Counted from the first letter of the stretch, positions 41,200 through 50,314 are shown. The stretch is DNA of 64,000 bases from UKL13-2 sp043773745 (GCA_043773745.1 JAYVEV010000071.1:1-64000); one strand, 5' to 3'. Numbers and translations: made by a program. The notes: a model not told the origin generated them from the letters alone.

Positions 41200-42525
41200 A
41201 TGATTTTTCTTCCCCAGGAAATTATTCGAAAAAAACGCGACGGCGCGGCACTGTGCAAAGATGAAATCGCCGCGTTCGTGCGCGGCATTGCGCAGGATGT
41301 AGTGAGCGAGGGGCAGATTGCTGCCTTTGCGATGGCGGTTTATTTCAACGGGATGACGGCGGCAGAGCGCGTGGCGCTTACCGCGGCGATGCGTGATTCG
41401 GGGCGCGTGCTTGACTGGAAGCCGCTCTGCTTGCCCGGCCCGATTGTTGACAAGCATTCCACCGGCGGGGTGGGCGATGTGGTGTCGCTGATGTTGGGCC
41501 CGATGGTGGCAGCCTGTGGTGGATATGTGCCGATGATTTCCGGGCGCGGCCTCGGCCACACCGGCGGTACGCTCGACAAGCTTGACTCGATCCCCGGGTA
41601 CCAAACCAATATCACCAACGAAAAATTCCAGCAGGTGGTGCGCGATGTTGGCGTGGCCATCATCGGGCAGACTGCCGATTTGGCGCCTGCCGACAAGCGC
41701 ATGTACGCCACCCGCGATGTAACGGCCACGGTGGAATCGATCCCGCTGATTACGGCTTCCATCCTCTCCAAAAAACTTGCCGCAGGCCTGGATGCATTGG
41801 TGATGGATGTGAAGGCGGGCTCAGGTGCATTCATGCCCACCCTGGAAAAATCCATCGAGCTGGCCAAAAGTATTGTCGAAGTTGGCAACGGTGCCGGTGT
41901 AAAAACCTCGGCCATCATTACCGACATGAATGAATCGCTGGCACCCTGTGCGGGCAATGCGATTGAAGTTGTTTGCGCGATTGACTATCTCACCGGCAAA
42001 TCACGCCCGGCACGACTGCATGAAGTCACGATGGCGTTGTCTGCCGAGTTGCTGCTCACGGCCGGTATTGTCGACAGCGAAACAGCTGCAAAGCAAGCGC
42101 TGGCGAGGTGTTTGGAACAGGGCAGGGCAGCAGAGATATTCGCTAAAATGGTGGTTGAATTGGGTGGTCCGCATGATTTACTCGATGCGCCTGCCCGATA
42201 TTTGGCCGCCGCACCCGTTGTTAAAGCAGTGCGCTCCGCGCGCGATGGGTTTATCACGGCCATTGATACCCGCGCGCTGGGTTTGGCAGTGGTGAGCCTT
42301 GGCGGCGGGCGCCGCAGAGCCAGCGATAAAATTGATTTTGCGGTTGGCTTGACTGATTTTGCCGCGCTCAGCGCTCAAGTGAAAACGGGGGACGTGCTGG
42401 CCACCGTGTATGCCCGCGATGCACGGATTGTTGATGAGGTGGTGACTGCGGTTGGTGCCGCGTTCACCATATCTGACCAGGCCAGTTTGAATACATCATC
42501 GCTGGTGTATCCAGCCATACGCTGA
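41200..42525 (+). CDS. deoA: Thymidine phosphorylase
   Basis: Splits thymidine and deoxyuridine to base plus 2-deoxyribose-1-phosphate. Family features are KHSTGGVGD (the phosphate-binding loop), GRGLGHTGGTLDKLDSIPG, VKAGSGAFMPT and LGGGRRRASDKID. The length of 441 residues is typical. It follows the transporter by three bases; the next pathway step (deoC) is 4.1 kb downstream, across the recA block, and deoB is absent from the window. Confidence 0.97.
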   Translation: MIFLPQEIIRKKRDGAALCKDEIAAFVRGIAQDVVSEGQIAAFAMAVYFNGMTAAERVALTAAMRDSGRVLDWKPLCLPGPIVDKHSTGGVGDVVSLMLGPMVAACGGYVPMISGRGLGHTGGTLDKLDSIPGYQTNITNEKFQQVVRDVGVAIIGQTADLAPADKRMYATRDVTATVESIPLITASILSKKLAAGLDALVMDVKAGSGAFMPTLEKSIELAKSIVEVGNGAGVKTSAIITDMNESLAPCAGNAIEVVCAIDYLTGKSRPARLHEVTMALSAELLLTAGIVDSETAAKQALARCLEQGRAAEIFAKMVVELGGPHDLLDAPARYLAAAPVVKAVRSARDGFITAIDTRALGLAVVSLGGGRRRASDKIDFAVGLTDFAALSAQVKTGDVLATVYARDARIVDEVVTAVGAAFTISDQASLNTSSLVYPAIR

Positions 42526-42566
42526 CTCATGGTCTGCTGATTCGTCGCGCTGTTTTCCCGAATATC

Positions 42567-43367
42567 ATGCCATCCCCTATGCCCCCACAGTCCCAGCAAA
42601 TCATTCAGCGCCTTGAAGAGCTGACCCTGAATACGACGCCCGCTATTCATCAGAATTTTTATGATGGCTGGGTATTGCGTGTCTCGAATACCGAGACACA
42701 CCGCGCCAACAGCGTCACCGTATTGCATCCCTCCATGCTGCCCTTGAGCGAAAAACTGGCGTATTGCGAATCCTGGTATCGCCTGCATCATCAGCCAGTG
42801 CTGTTTCGCGTGAACGATTCACTTTCGCCGGCGGGCCTGGATGATTTATTGGCGGCGCGCGGCTATCACCAGGTGGCCGCTACCCATGTCATGACCGCTG
42901 ATTTATCTTCAGTTGCCGGACCGCAGGAGTTGCCGCCTGGCGTCAGACTGGTTGAGCTTGATCTCGCCGAAAGTCTTGCAGCATTGCATTGCCTGAAAGG
43001 TACTGCGCCTAAGGTGGCAGAGCAGGAAATCAGGCGGCAGGCATTATGGCGTGGACCGCAAATAGTGTTGAGTCTGCGCAGTATCAACGGCGCGGTATGC
43101 AGCGGTATGGCGAGAGTCGAAGGCGGGCATGTAGGTATCTTTGATATTTTCACGCCGGCCAATCAACGCGGTAAAGGTTTCGCAGCACTGCTGGTTTCGC
43201 ACCTGCTGGACTGGGGAAAAGAGCAGGGCGCAAGCTCGGCTTTTTTACAGGTGCTGGAAACCAATTGCAAAGCGATATCTGTTTATGAGCGCCTTGGTTT
43301 TGCAGCGTGCTACCGCTATTGGTCGCGTGCGCAGGGCGGCAGCGAAACTAGTAGCGAGAAATGCTGA
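42567..43367 (+). CDS. GNAT family N-acetyltransferase
   Basis: 266 residues with an N-terminal non-catalytic part (about 1-130) and a C-terminal GNAT fold. The acetyl-CoA loop is in NQRGKGFAALLVSHLLDWG (Q/R-x-x-G-x-G/A form), and LQVLETNCKAISVYERLGF is the closing motif. The substrate is unknown; protein termini, amino acids or antibiotics are all possible. It ends one base before pncC, with which it is probably co-transcribed. Confidence 0.9.
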   Translation: MPSPMPPQSQQIIQRLEELTLNTTPAIHQNFYDGWVLRVSNTETHRANSVTVLHPSMLPLSEKLAYCESWYRLHHQPVLFRVNDSLSPAGLDDLLAARGYHQVAATHVMTADLSSVAGPQELPPGVRLVELDLAESLAALHCLKGTAPKVAEQEIRRQALWRGPQIVLSLRSINGAVCSGMARVEGGHVGIFDIFTPANQRGKGFAALLVSHLLDWGKEQGASSAFLQVLETNCKAISVYERLGFAACYRYWSRAQGGSETSSEKC

Positions 43368-43368
43368 C

Positions 43369-43848
43369 ATGAGTAAAACCCTGGATCAACTCGCCGCCGA
43401 GGTCGGCGCCTTGCTCAAGGCCCATGCCAAGATTCTGGCTACTGCCGAGTCCTGCACGGGTGGCGGCATTGCCGAAGCGATCACGCGCATTCCCGGCAGC
43501 TCGGCGTGGTTTGACCGTGCGTTCATCACTTATTCCAATGAAGCCAAGATCGACATGCTGGACGTTAAAAAAACGACGCTGGATAGTGCGGGCGCGGTAT
43601 CTGAAGCGGTTGCGAGGGAAATGGCCGAGGGCGCATTGGTGCGCTCATCAGCCGATATGGCAGTCGCCGTCACCGGCGTGGCAGGGCCGGATGGCGGCAC
43701 GCTCGATAAGCCAGTTGGCACCGTTTGGTTTGCCTGGGCATATAAAAATAAAGCAACGATTTCAGAGAGTTGTGCGTTTTCGGGTGATCGGTCAGCGGTG
43801 CGCCAACAAACCATTATTCACGCGCTGACGAAACTGCTGCATAATTAA
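43369..43848 (+). CDS. pncC: CinA C-terminal domain protein (NMN amidohydrolase, PncC)
   Basis: 159-residue stand-alone CinA C-terminal domain, which deamidates nicotinamide mononucleotide to nicotinate mononucleotide in NAD salvage. Signatures are TAESCTGGGIAEAIT (catalytic serine), TYSNEAKIDML and VTGVAGPDGGT. The start at 43369 follows the GNAT stop by one base; earlier codons in this frame lie in the GNAT gene. It is placed just upstream of recA, as cinA is in many bacteria. Confidence 0.95.
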   Translation: MSKTLDQLAAEVGALLKAHAKILATAESCTGGGIAEAITRIPGSSAWFDRAFITYSNEAKIDMLDVKKTTLDSAGAVSEAVAREMAEGALVRSSADMAVAVTGVAGPDGGTLDKPVGTVWFAWAYKNKATISESCAFSGDRSAVRQQTIIHALTKLLHN

Positions 43849-43908
43849 CTTGATATTTTGCTGTAGCAATCAGGGTTCGCTGTTCTGCGAACTTTTTTGA
43901 AAAAACTC

Positions 43909-43966
43909 TTGCAACCGGCTAAATTTTTCGGTACTGTATGAAAATACAGACTGTATGTGAATACAG
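43909..43966 (+). promoter_or_regulatory. recA SOS promoter with two tandem LexA boxes
   Basis: The -35 TTGCAA (43909-43914) and -10 TACTGT (43932-43937) are 17 bases apart. Two LexA boxes match CTGT-N8-ACAG: CTGTATGAAAATACAG (43934-43949, over the -10) and CTGTATGTGAATACAG (43951-43966), one base apart. The overlap places both over the core promoter and the likely start, so cooperative LexA repression of recA is expected. Confidence 0.9.
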
Positions 43967-44006
43967 TTAATTTTAGTTATTTTCAACGAAACCGGGGAGC
44001 TTTGCC

Positions 44007-45074
44007 ATGAATATGATGGACAAAAACGCGATGGACGAAAACAAATCAAAAGCACTACAAGCGGCACTTTCGCAGATTGAAAAGCAGTTTGGCAAAGGCT
44101 CGATCATGAAAATGGGCGAGAGCAATGTCGGCCATGACATCATCCCCGTTTCCACCGGCTCACTCGGTCTGGATATTGCGCTTGGTATCGGTGGCCTGCC
44201 CCGCGGCCGTGTGGTCGAAATCTACGGTCCCGAGTCATCCGGCAAAACCACGCTGACACTGCAAGTCATTGCTGAAATGCAGAAAACCGGCGGCACGGCA
44301 GCCTTTATCGATGCCGAACACGCGCTCGATCCTACTTATGCCGCAAAGCTCGGCGTCAATATCAATGATCTGCTGATTTCCCAGCCCGATAACGGTGAAC
44401 AGGCACTCGAAATTGCCGACATGCTGGTACGCTCCGGCTCGGTCGATATCGTGGTGGTGGATTCCGTGGCGGCGCTCACGCCCCGTGCCGAGATCGAAGG
44501 TGAAATGGGTGATTCACACATGGGCTTGCAGGCACGTCTGATGTCGCAGGCTTTGCGTAAGCTCACCGCCAATATCAAACGCTCCAACACACTGGTCATT
44601 TTCATCAACCAGATTCGCATGAAAATCGGTGTCATGTTCGGTAACCCCGAAACCACTACCGGCGGCAATGCGCTCAAGTTTTACGCTTCAGTGCGTATCG
44701 ATATTCGCCGCACCGGTGCCATTAAATCGGGCGAAGAGATTATTGGTTCTGAAACCCGCGTCAAGGTTGTGAAGAACAAAGTGGCACCTCCGTTCAAGAC
44801 TGCTGACTTCGATATTTTGTATGGGGAAGGTATTTCACGCGAAGGCGAAATTATCGAGCTGGGCGTGATTCACAAAGTGGTCGAAAAATCTGGTGCCTGG
44901 TATGCCTATAAAGGCGAAAAAATCGGCCAGGGTAAAGACAATAGCCGCAAGTTTCTGAAAGATAATCCTGAAATGGCGCAAGAAATTGAAGCCAAAATTC
45001 GCGCCATTGTGGGGGTTGCAGGCAGCGGAGTTGCCGTCGCCGTGAATGAAAAAGAGGATGATGCCGAAGAGTGA
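44007..45074 (+). CDS. recA: Recombinase RecA
   Basis: DNA strand-exchange ATPase and co-protease for LexA. The Walker A motif GPESSGKT is at residues 74-81, followed by FIDAEHALDP, VVVDSVAALTPRAEIEGE (Walker B and the L1 region) and NQIRMKIGVMFGNPETTTGG (L2). The C-terminus is acidic (EKEDDAEE). The length of 355 residues is usual. GGGGAG lies seven bases before the ATG. It is under two LexA boxes and is followed by a strong terminator before the next small gene. Confidence 0.99.
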   Translation: MNMMDKNAMDENKSKALQAALSQIEKQFGKGSIMKMGESNVGHDIIPVSTGSLGLDIALGIGGLPRGRVVEIYGPESSGKTTLTLQVIAEMQKTGGTAAFIDAEHALDPTYAAKLGVNINDLLISQPDNGEQALEIADMLVRSGSVDIVVVDSVAALTPRAEIEGEMGDSHMGLQARLMSQALRKLTANIKRSNTLVIFINQIRMKIGVMFGNPETTTGGNALKFYASVRIDIRRTGAIKSGEEIIGSETRVKVVKNKVAPPFKTADFDILYGEGISREGEIIELGVIHKVVEKSGAWYAYKGEKIGQGKDNSRKFLKDNPEMAQEIEAKIRAIVGVAGSGVAVAVNEKEDDAEE

Positions 45075-45143
45075 TTTTGTACGCGGCTGATCGACAGATT
45101 ATTATCGAGAAGTCATGATTAGCCGCATCTAAGTTCGATGGTT

Positions 45144-45201
45144 GGGCCGCCAGATTGCAAGGTGAGTTTTAGCACCTTCTGATATTGTGCGGCCTTTTTT
45201 T
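45144..45201 (+). terminator. Terminator of recA
   Basis: The stem GGCCGC (45145-45150) pairs with the late GCGGCC (45189-45194), enclosing a second hairpin AAGGTG/CACCTT, followed by seven T. It lies 70 bases after the recA stop. Confidence 0.85.
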
Positions 45202-45288
45202 ACCGCAATTTTTGCCCTTTTTATTGTTTTATCCCCTTGAATCGTTTCATCACGTTCTACCTGCACCCTATTCAAACAGGAGCTAGTC

Positions 45289-45600
45289 ATGGCCCATGCC
45301 GCGCAAGCGAATTATTTATATTCAGAATTACCTAATTTGGCTGACGCTGAATTGCGTGCCTCGATGAATGCCACTAGAGCAGCCACAGTAACGCGGTCTG
45401 CATCAGCAGTGCGACAGCGCAAGTTGGCATTGGTGCAGCCAAGTCTGGCATTTCAGTCAGCAATACAATCGGTCTCGCCGAGTTCAGCCATGCCTGCGAT
45501 TGCACCGGATGATTTCAGCAATGGTGCCAGCTCTGTTGAACAATACCTGTGGGCGGCATCCTGGTTTTTATTGGGACTTTTGTTTTTGTGTACTACTTAG
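45289..45600 (+). CDS. Small hypothetical protein with C-terminal transmembrane segment
   Basis: 103 residues of no family I recognise. A strong ribosome site (AGGAG, seven bases before the ATG) supports translation. Residues 10-80 are rich in Ala, Ser and Pro, and the end QYLWAASWFLLGLLFLC is a likely membrane helix. It sits after the recA terminator and 51 bases before recX. It might be an SOS-linked membrane inhibitor by analogy with tail-anchored division inhibitors, but it shares no motif with SulA and no LexA box precedes it, so I only note the location. Confidence 0.7.
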   Translation: MAHAAQANYLYSELPNLADAELRASMNATRAATVTRSASAVRQRKLALVQPSLAFQSAIQSVSPSSAMPAIAPDDFSNGASSVEQYLWAASWFLLGLLFLCTT

Positions 45601-45651
45601 CGTGATGTGCAAAAAACATCAGCATATTTATATCTTTCATGACTACACCTC

Positions 45652-46296
45652 ATGACTGATCAGCCTGATAACGCTGATGGGCTCGACAAGCCAGAAAAGC
45701 CGGCAAACCGCGAACTTGTTTCAGCGGCACTTCGTCTGCTGGCACGGCGTGATATGAGCCGTAGCGAATTCATCACCAAGCTGACAAAAATCAGCTTACC
45801 CAGAAACAAAGTAAAAAGCGCGAAAAGTAGGAGTGGCTGGCGAAGCAAAGCGCAAAACCGCGGTGCTATCGACAGCAGTAATGAATCTCTAGAGGCCGCT
45901 GCGGACGCTGCCTTCAACACGGACAGCAAGGCTGGCGCAATCGAATTTACAACTGAGGAAATTGAGGCTGTCACGGTCTGGTGCGCCGCCGAGGGTTTCT
46001 TGAACGAAACACGTTTTGCCGAGGGTAAAGCGCGTAGCTTGGGCACTCGATATGGGGCGAAACGTGTCGGTGCAACGCTGAAGCAAAAGGGCGTTGCTGA
46101 AGATGTCATTGCGGAAACGGTGTCCGTGCTGAAGGAAACTGATCTGGTCCGCGCTCGCGCGATGTGGCTGCGTAAGTTCTCCGAGCCCGCGACGAGCGCG
46201 AACGATCGCAATAAACAGATTCGTTATTTACAATCGCGAGGATTTGGCTTTGATGTAATCAAGCGCGTTATAAATGGCGCTACTGATGAGGATTGA
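45652..46296 (+). CDS. recX: Regulatory protein RecX with an unusual insertion
   Basis: Inhibits RecA filament growth. The three-helix repeats are visible: RELVSAALRLLARRDMSRSEFI, then EEIEAVTVWCAAEGFLNETRFAEGKARSLGTRYGAKRVGATLKQKG and the C-terminal NKQIRYLQSRGFGFDVIKRVI. The length is 214 residues, longer than the usual ~150, because about 50 residues (approximately 51-100, rich in K, S, R, A) interrupt the first repeat unit. It follows the small hypothetical gene and lies in the recA neighbourhood, as usual. Confidence 0.93.
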   Translation: MTDQPDNADGLDKPEKPANRELVSAALRLLARRDMSRSEFITKLTKISLPRNKVKSAKSRSGWRSKAQNRGAIDSSNESLEAAADAAFNTDSKAGAIEFTTEEIEAVTVWCAAEGFLNETRFAEGKARSLGTRYGAKRVGATLKQKGVAEDVIAETVSVLKETDLVRARAMWLRKFSEPATSANDRNKQIRYLQSRGFGFDVIKRVINGATDED

Positions 46297-46362
46297 TATC
46301 CGGTAAAAAAACTGATTGTCGTCGAAGGGCTTCTGCCACTCGCGCTCAATCGGTTTTTGCTG

Positions 46363-46539
46363 CTACCAAGGAGCCATCTTGCTCAAATAAAGCAATTTAT
46401 CCGCCGCACGCTGGTCAATGCTAAGCCATATTAATGGTGCGGCCGAAAAAGCCAGCATGATCAAAAGCACAACTATGCGTCGTACCGTATTCGTACTGTA
46501 TGACTCTTCTGTGTCGCTTTTTTCGTCGGTATATTGCAT
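46363..46539 (-). CDS. Possible small membrane protein (58 residues)
   Basis: A short reverse-strand frame between recX and deoC. It starts MQYTDEKSDTEESY (acidic), has a basic VRR and one hydrophobic helix (VVLLIMLAFSAAPLIW), and ends KLLYLSKMAPW. This inside-out charge pattern is that of a real single-pass protein. The ribosome site is weak (AAG only), so translation is not certain. No other gene is visible in the 378-base gap. Confidence 0.45.
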   Translation of the reverse strand: MQYTDEKSDTEESYSTNTVRRIVVLLIMLAFSAAPLIWLSIDQRAADKLLYLSKMAPW

Positions 46540-46674
46540 AACTTAATTTAGCACACCCGCTGTGACAAAGTCGACTGGTAGGGCGGCATTACACAAAATT
46601 TAACGTCTATAGCCACATCCTACTGGCGGCGTATAATTTGGACATTAATTTCCTCAATCTGGCACGGCATATTT

Positions 46675-47727
46675 ATGGCAAAAGTCTCAGTTTTACCCAC
46701 CTCCAGTACCGCACGAGTTCGGGATCGTGCTGTTAATGCCGGTCTTCAAGAAGTTGACACCCATGCATTCGACCATAATCCCGGCACCCGTCTGGATTTG
46801 GGCCCCGTTAAGGATGTTCGGGTTAACCGTAGTGCCATCGAACGCCGCGCCGCCACTTTGGGCACACGTCGTACGGTTAAAAAAGAGGTGCAAGCCGCAT
46901 GGTTGTTGCATGCGGTTAAAACCATCGATCTCACCACGCTTTCTGGCGACGATACGGAGGGGACAGTAAAACGTCTATGTGCCAAAGCGCGCCAGCCGAT
47001 TAGCACGAAGCTATTGGCTGATCTTGGCCTGACGGAAACTTTCGCGAATCAACCGCTCGCTACCGGCGCGGTGTGCGTTTATCATCACTTTGTCAGCACA
47101 GCAGTTGAGGCGCTGAAGGGTTCCGGTATTCCAGTCGCCGCAGTGTCCACCGGGTTTCCCGCTGGCTTAAATCCGTTCCCGCAAAAAATTGAAGAGATCA
47201 AAGCCTCGGTCAAAGCGGGTGCCGCCGAAATCGATATTGTCATCTCCCGCGAACATGTTTTGACCGGTAACTGGCGCGCGCTTTATGACGAAGTCAGCGC
47301 GTTTCGTGAGGCTTGTGGCGAAGCACACATGAAAGCCATTATCGCCACCGGTGAATTGGGTACGCTCAAAAATATCATGCGAGCCTCGATCATCTGCATG
47401 CAAGCCGGGTCCGATTTTATCAAAACCTCCACCGGCAAAGAGCCTACTAATGCGACTCTCGCAGGCAGCCTCATCATGTTGCGCGCGATCCGTGCGTATC
47501 ACGAGCAGACCGGCTACAAGGTTGGTTTCAAACCCGCCGGTGGCATTCGTACCGCCAAGCAGTCGCTGGATTGGCTGATGCTAATGAAAGAAGAATTGGG
47601 CGATGAATGGATGCAGCCCAATTTATTCCGCATCGGCGCTTCCGCGCTGATCAATGATATCGAGCGGCAGCTGGAGCATTTTGCGTATGGGCGATATGCG
47701 TCGATGCAGTTTCAGTCGTTGGGTTAG
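46675..47727 (+). CDS. deoC: Deoxyribose-phosphate aldolase (long form)
   Basis: Cleaves 2-deoxyribose-5-phosphate to glyceraldehyde-3-phosphate and acetaldehyde. The Schiff-base lysine is in DFIKTSTGK, the proton-relay lysine in GFKPAGGIRT and the aspartate in AEIDIVISREHVL. The 350-residue length comes from a ~100-residue N-terminal extension typical of the proteobacterial long DeoC. A TATAAT at 46632-46637 precedes the gene, but no good -35 is present. The next gene downstream is the two-domain aldehyde dehydrogenase. Confidence 0.95.
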   Translation: MAKVSVLPTSSTARVRDRAVNAGLQEVDTHAFDHNPGTRLDLGPVKDVRVNRSAIERRAATLGTRRTVKKEVQAAWLLHAVKTIDLTTLSGDDTEGTVKRLCAKARQPISTKLLADLGLTETFANQPLATGAVCVYHHFVSTAVEALKGSGIPVAAVSTGFPAGLNPFPQKIEEIKASVKAGAAEIDIVISREHVLTGNWRALYDEVSAFREACGEAHMKAIIATGELGTLKNIMRASIICMQAGSDFIKTSTGKEPTNATLAGSLIMLRAIRAYHEQTGYKVGFKPAGGIRTAKQSLDWLMLMKEELGDEWMQPNLFRIGASALINDIERQLEHFAYGRYASMQFQSLG

Positions 47728-47734
47728 AAACTTA

Positions 47735-47815
47735 ATGCGTCGCACAGTCATTGTTCTACTTGGACTTGTAATGGGTTCAATATGTGGCTACCTATATTTC
47801 TGCCAACCAGTATAG
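47735..47815 (+). CDS. Possible 26-residue hydrophobic peptide
   Basis: A tiny frame starting eight bases after the deoC stop. It has a basic start MRRT and one hydrophobic stretch (VIVLLGLVMGSICGYLYF). The ribosome site is weak. A hairpin TGCCAAC/GTTGGCA (47801-47821) overlaps its stop and could act as a terminator or a structure for the ALDH leader. Could easily be chance; included because it matches the small-membrane-peptide pattern seen elsewhere in the window. Confidence 0.2.
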   Translation: MRRTVIVLLGLVMGSICGYLYFCQPV

Positions 47816-47908
47816 TTGGCAACGTTTATTTAGCTAGCCGCCTTTCACAAGCCACTCGCGCAAAAAAATTCTCAAAATAAAGTTTAAACAGAAACTCGAA
47901 AGTCCCGC

Positions 47909-50314
47909 ATGAAACTTGATGAACTCCTAAAACAAAAAACTCTCCCTTACGGCGCCGCCCCCGAAGCCGCTGCCCCCGCCCTTGACTGGATCGCCGAGCA
48001 CGATGGCAAGTTTGGTCTCTTCATCAATGGCAAATTTCGTGATCCGCAATCAAAAGAATATTTCGATACCAACAATCCCTCCACCAACAAAAAACTGGCG
48101 CGTATCGCGCAGGCCAGCAAAAAAGATGTTGATGATGCCGTCAATGCGGCGCGCAAAGCCTATCCTGAGTGGAGCAAAACCCCCGGCCATATTCGCGCGC
48201 GTTACCTGTATGCGATTGCCCGTCAGATCCAAAAGCATTCGCGTCTATTTGCTGTGTTGGAAACGATGGATAACGGCAAGCCGATTCGCGAAACCCGCGA
48301 TATTGATATCCCGCTGGTCGCCCGCCATTTTTATCATCATGCTGGTTGGGCGCAATTGCAGGATTCGGAATTGCCCAACCACCAATCACTCGGCGTGATC
48401 GGTCAAATCATTCCGTGGAATTTTCCGTTACTGATGCTCTCTTGGAAAATTGCGCCCGCCATAGCCATGGGCAATACGGTGGTGTTGAAACCAGCAGAAT
48501 TCACCTCGCTCACCGCATTATTGTTTGCTGAAATTTGTAACTCGGTTGGCCTGCCGCCGGGCGTGGTGAATATTGTCACGGGCGACGGCCGCACCGGTGC
48601 GGCCATTGTTGAGCATCATGACATCGATAAAATCGCCTTCACCGGTTCTACCGAAGTCGGGCGCATTATCCGTCGCGCTACGGCGGGTACAGGGAAAAAA
48701 TTATCGTTGGAACTCGGTGGTAAATCGCCTTTTGTAGTGTTTGATGATGCCGATCTGGATTCCGCTGTTGAAGGTATTGTTGATGCAATCTGGTTTAATC
48801 AGGGCCAGGTTTGTTGCGCCGGTTCGCGCTTGCTGGTGCAAGAGGGTGTGGCCGAAAAAATGTATAAAAAACTGCGCGCGCGCATGGAGAAATTGCGGGT
48901 CGGCGATCCGCTTGATAAGGCCATTGATATCGGCGCCATTGTCGATCCTTCCCAGCTAAAACAGATTCAGGAAAAAGTTGCGCGCGGCGTGGCAGAGGGT
49001 GCCACTCTGATGCAGCCGTCGTGGGCTGTTCCGGCAACCGGCAACTACTACCCGCCCACGGTGCTCACCAATTGTGGCCCCGCCTCCAGCGTGGTGCAGG
49101 AAGAAATTTTCGGCCCGGTACTGGCTGCGATGACCTTTCGCACCCCTGAAGAAGCCGTGAAGCTGGCCAACAACACCCGCTATGGCCTAGCTGCCACGAT
49201 CTGGAGCGAAGACATTAATCTCGCGCTCGATATTGCAACGCAAATCAAAGCCGGTATCGTCTGGATCAACTCGACCAATTTGCTCGACGCGGCCGCGGGC
49301 TTCGGCGGTTATCGTGAATCTGGCTTTGGTCGCGAGGGTGGCAAAGAGGGTTTGTATGAATATGTGAAACGAAAGCCCTCAATAGCCGCCTCGAAAAATA
49401 GTAAAACCCTAGCATCGGCGGGCGTTTCAAGCCAAAAAGCCTTGAAGAAATCCGTCGATTATGGTGTTTCAGTTTCGATTCCAGCAATTGATCGCACGGC
49501 CAAAATGTTCATTGGCGGCAAGCAGGCGCGCCCAGATGGCGGCCTCTCTGCTCATATCTATAGTCCGAATCAACAACTGATTGGCGAAGTGGGACGTGGC
49601 AACCGCAAAGATATTCGCAATGCTGTCGAAGCCGCCCGCGCCGCCGCCAGCGGTTGGCAAAAAACTACCGGCCATAATCGTGCGCAGATAATCTACTTCA
49701 TGGCTGAAAATCTGGCCGCCCGTGCGGATGAATTCGCTCACCGCATTACCCAGCAAACCGGTGCTGTAAGTGCTGCGGCGAAAGCTGAAGTCGAAGCCAG
49801 CATCAGCGCACTCTTCACCGCAGCGGCATGGGCCGACAAATACGATGGCGCGATTCACCAAACCCCGATTCGTAACGTCACGCTGGCGATGCCCGAACCG
49901 ATCGGCGTCATGGCCATCATGCTCGCTGACGATCAGCCTCTTCTGGCTTTCTGTACGCTCGCCGCCACCGCTTTTGCGATGGGTAATGCATTGGTCGTCA
50001 CACCTTCGCCTCAACACCCGATGAGCGTGACCGATCTTTACCAAGTACTCGAAACCTCCGACGTACCGCATGGCACCATCAATATTGTCACTGGCGATCG
50101 CGATGAATTGGCCAAGACTCTCGCTGAGCATGATGATGTGGATGCAATGTGGTACGCGGGTTCACCGGCAGGCCAAACGATGGTGCAAAAACAAAGTGCC
50201 CACAACATGAAGCGCACCTGGATGTTGCCTGCTAGTGGCATGCTGCCGTTGACAGAAGATGTGCTGCGTGAAGCTACGCAGGTAAAGAATGTTTGGGTGC
50301 CTTATGGGGCTTGA
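47909..50314 (+). CDS. Two-domain aldehyde dehydrogenase (ALDH16-like)
   Basis: 801-residue protein with two ALDH domains. The N-terminal domain (about 1-480) is catalytic: Glu268 in SLELGGK and Cys302 in NQGQVCCAG (canonical numbers), with GSTEVG for NAD+ binding. The C-terminal domain (about 515-800) is a degenerate ALDH fold without the Glu/Cys pair. This is the plan of ALDH16. It follows deoC by 181 bases; acetaldehyde from DeoC would be its natural substrate, giving acetate and NADH. Cytoplasmic. Confidence 0.94.
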   Translation: MKLDELLKQKTLPYGAAPEAAAPALDWIAEHDGKFGLFINGKFRDPQSKEYFDTNNPSTNKKLARIAQASKKDVDDAVNAARKAYPEWSKTPGHIRARYLYAIARQIQKHSRLFAVLETMDNGKPIRETRDIDIPLVARHFYHHAGWAQLQDSELPNHQSLGVIGQIIPWNFPLLMLSWKIAPAIAMGNTVVLKPAEFTSLTALLFAEICNSVGLPPGVVNIVTGDGRTGAAIVEHHDIDKIAFTGSTEVGRIIRRATAGTGKKLSLELGGKSPFVVFDDADLDSAVEGIVDAIWFNQGQVCCAGSRLLVQEGVAEKMYKKLRARMEKLRVGDPLDKAIDIGAIVDPSQLKQIQEKVARGVAEGATLMQPSWAVPATGNYYPPTVLTNCGPASSVVQEEIFGPVLAAMTFRTPEEAVKLANNTRYGLAATIWSEDINLALDIATQIKAGIVWINSTNLLDAAAGFGGYRESGFGREGGKEGLYEYVKRKPSIAASKNSKTLASAGVSSQKALKKSVDYGVSVSIPAIDRTAKMFIGGKQARPDGGLSAHIYSPNQQLIGEVGRGNRKDIRNAVEAARAAASGWQKTTGHNRAQIIYFMAENLAARADEFAHRITQQTGAVSAAAKAEVEASISALFTAAAWADKYDGAIHQTPIRNVTLAMPEPIGVMAIMLADDQPLLAFCTLAATAFAMGNALVVTPSPQHPMSVTDLYQVLETSDVPHGTINIVTGDRDELAKTLAEHDDVDAMWYAGSPAGQTMVQKQSAHNMKRTWMLPASGMLPLTEDVLREATQVKNVWVPYGA

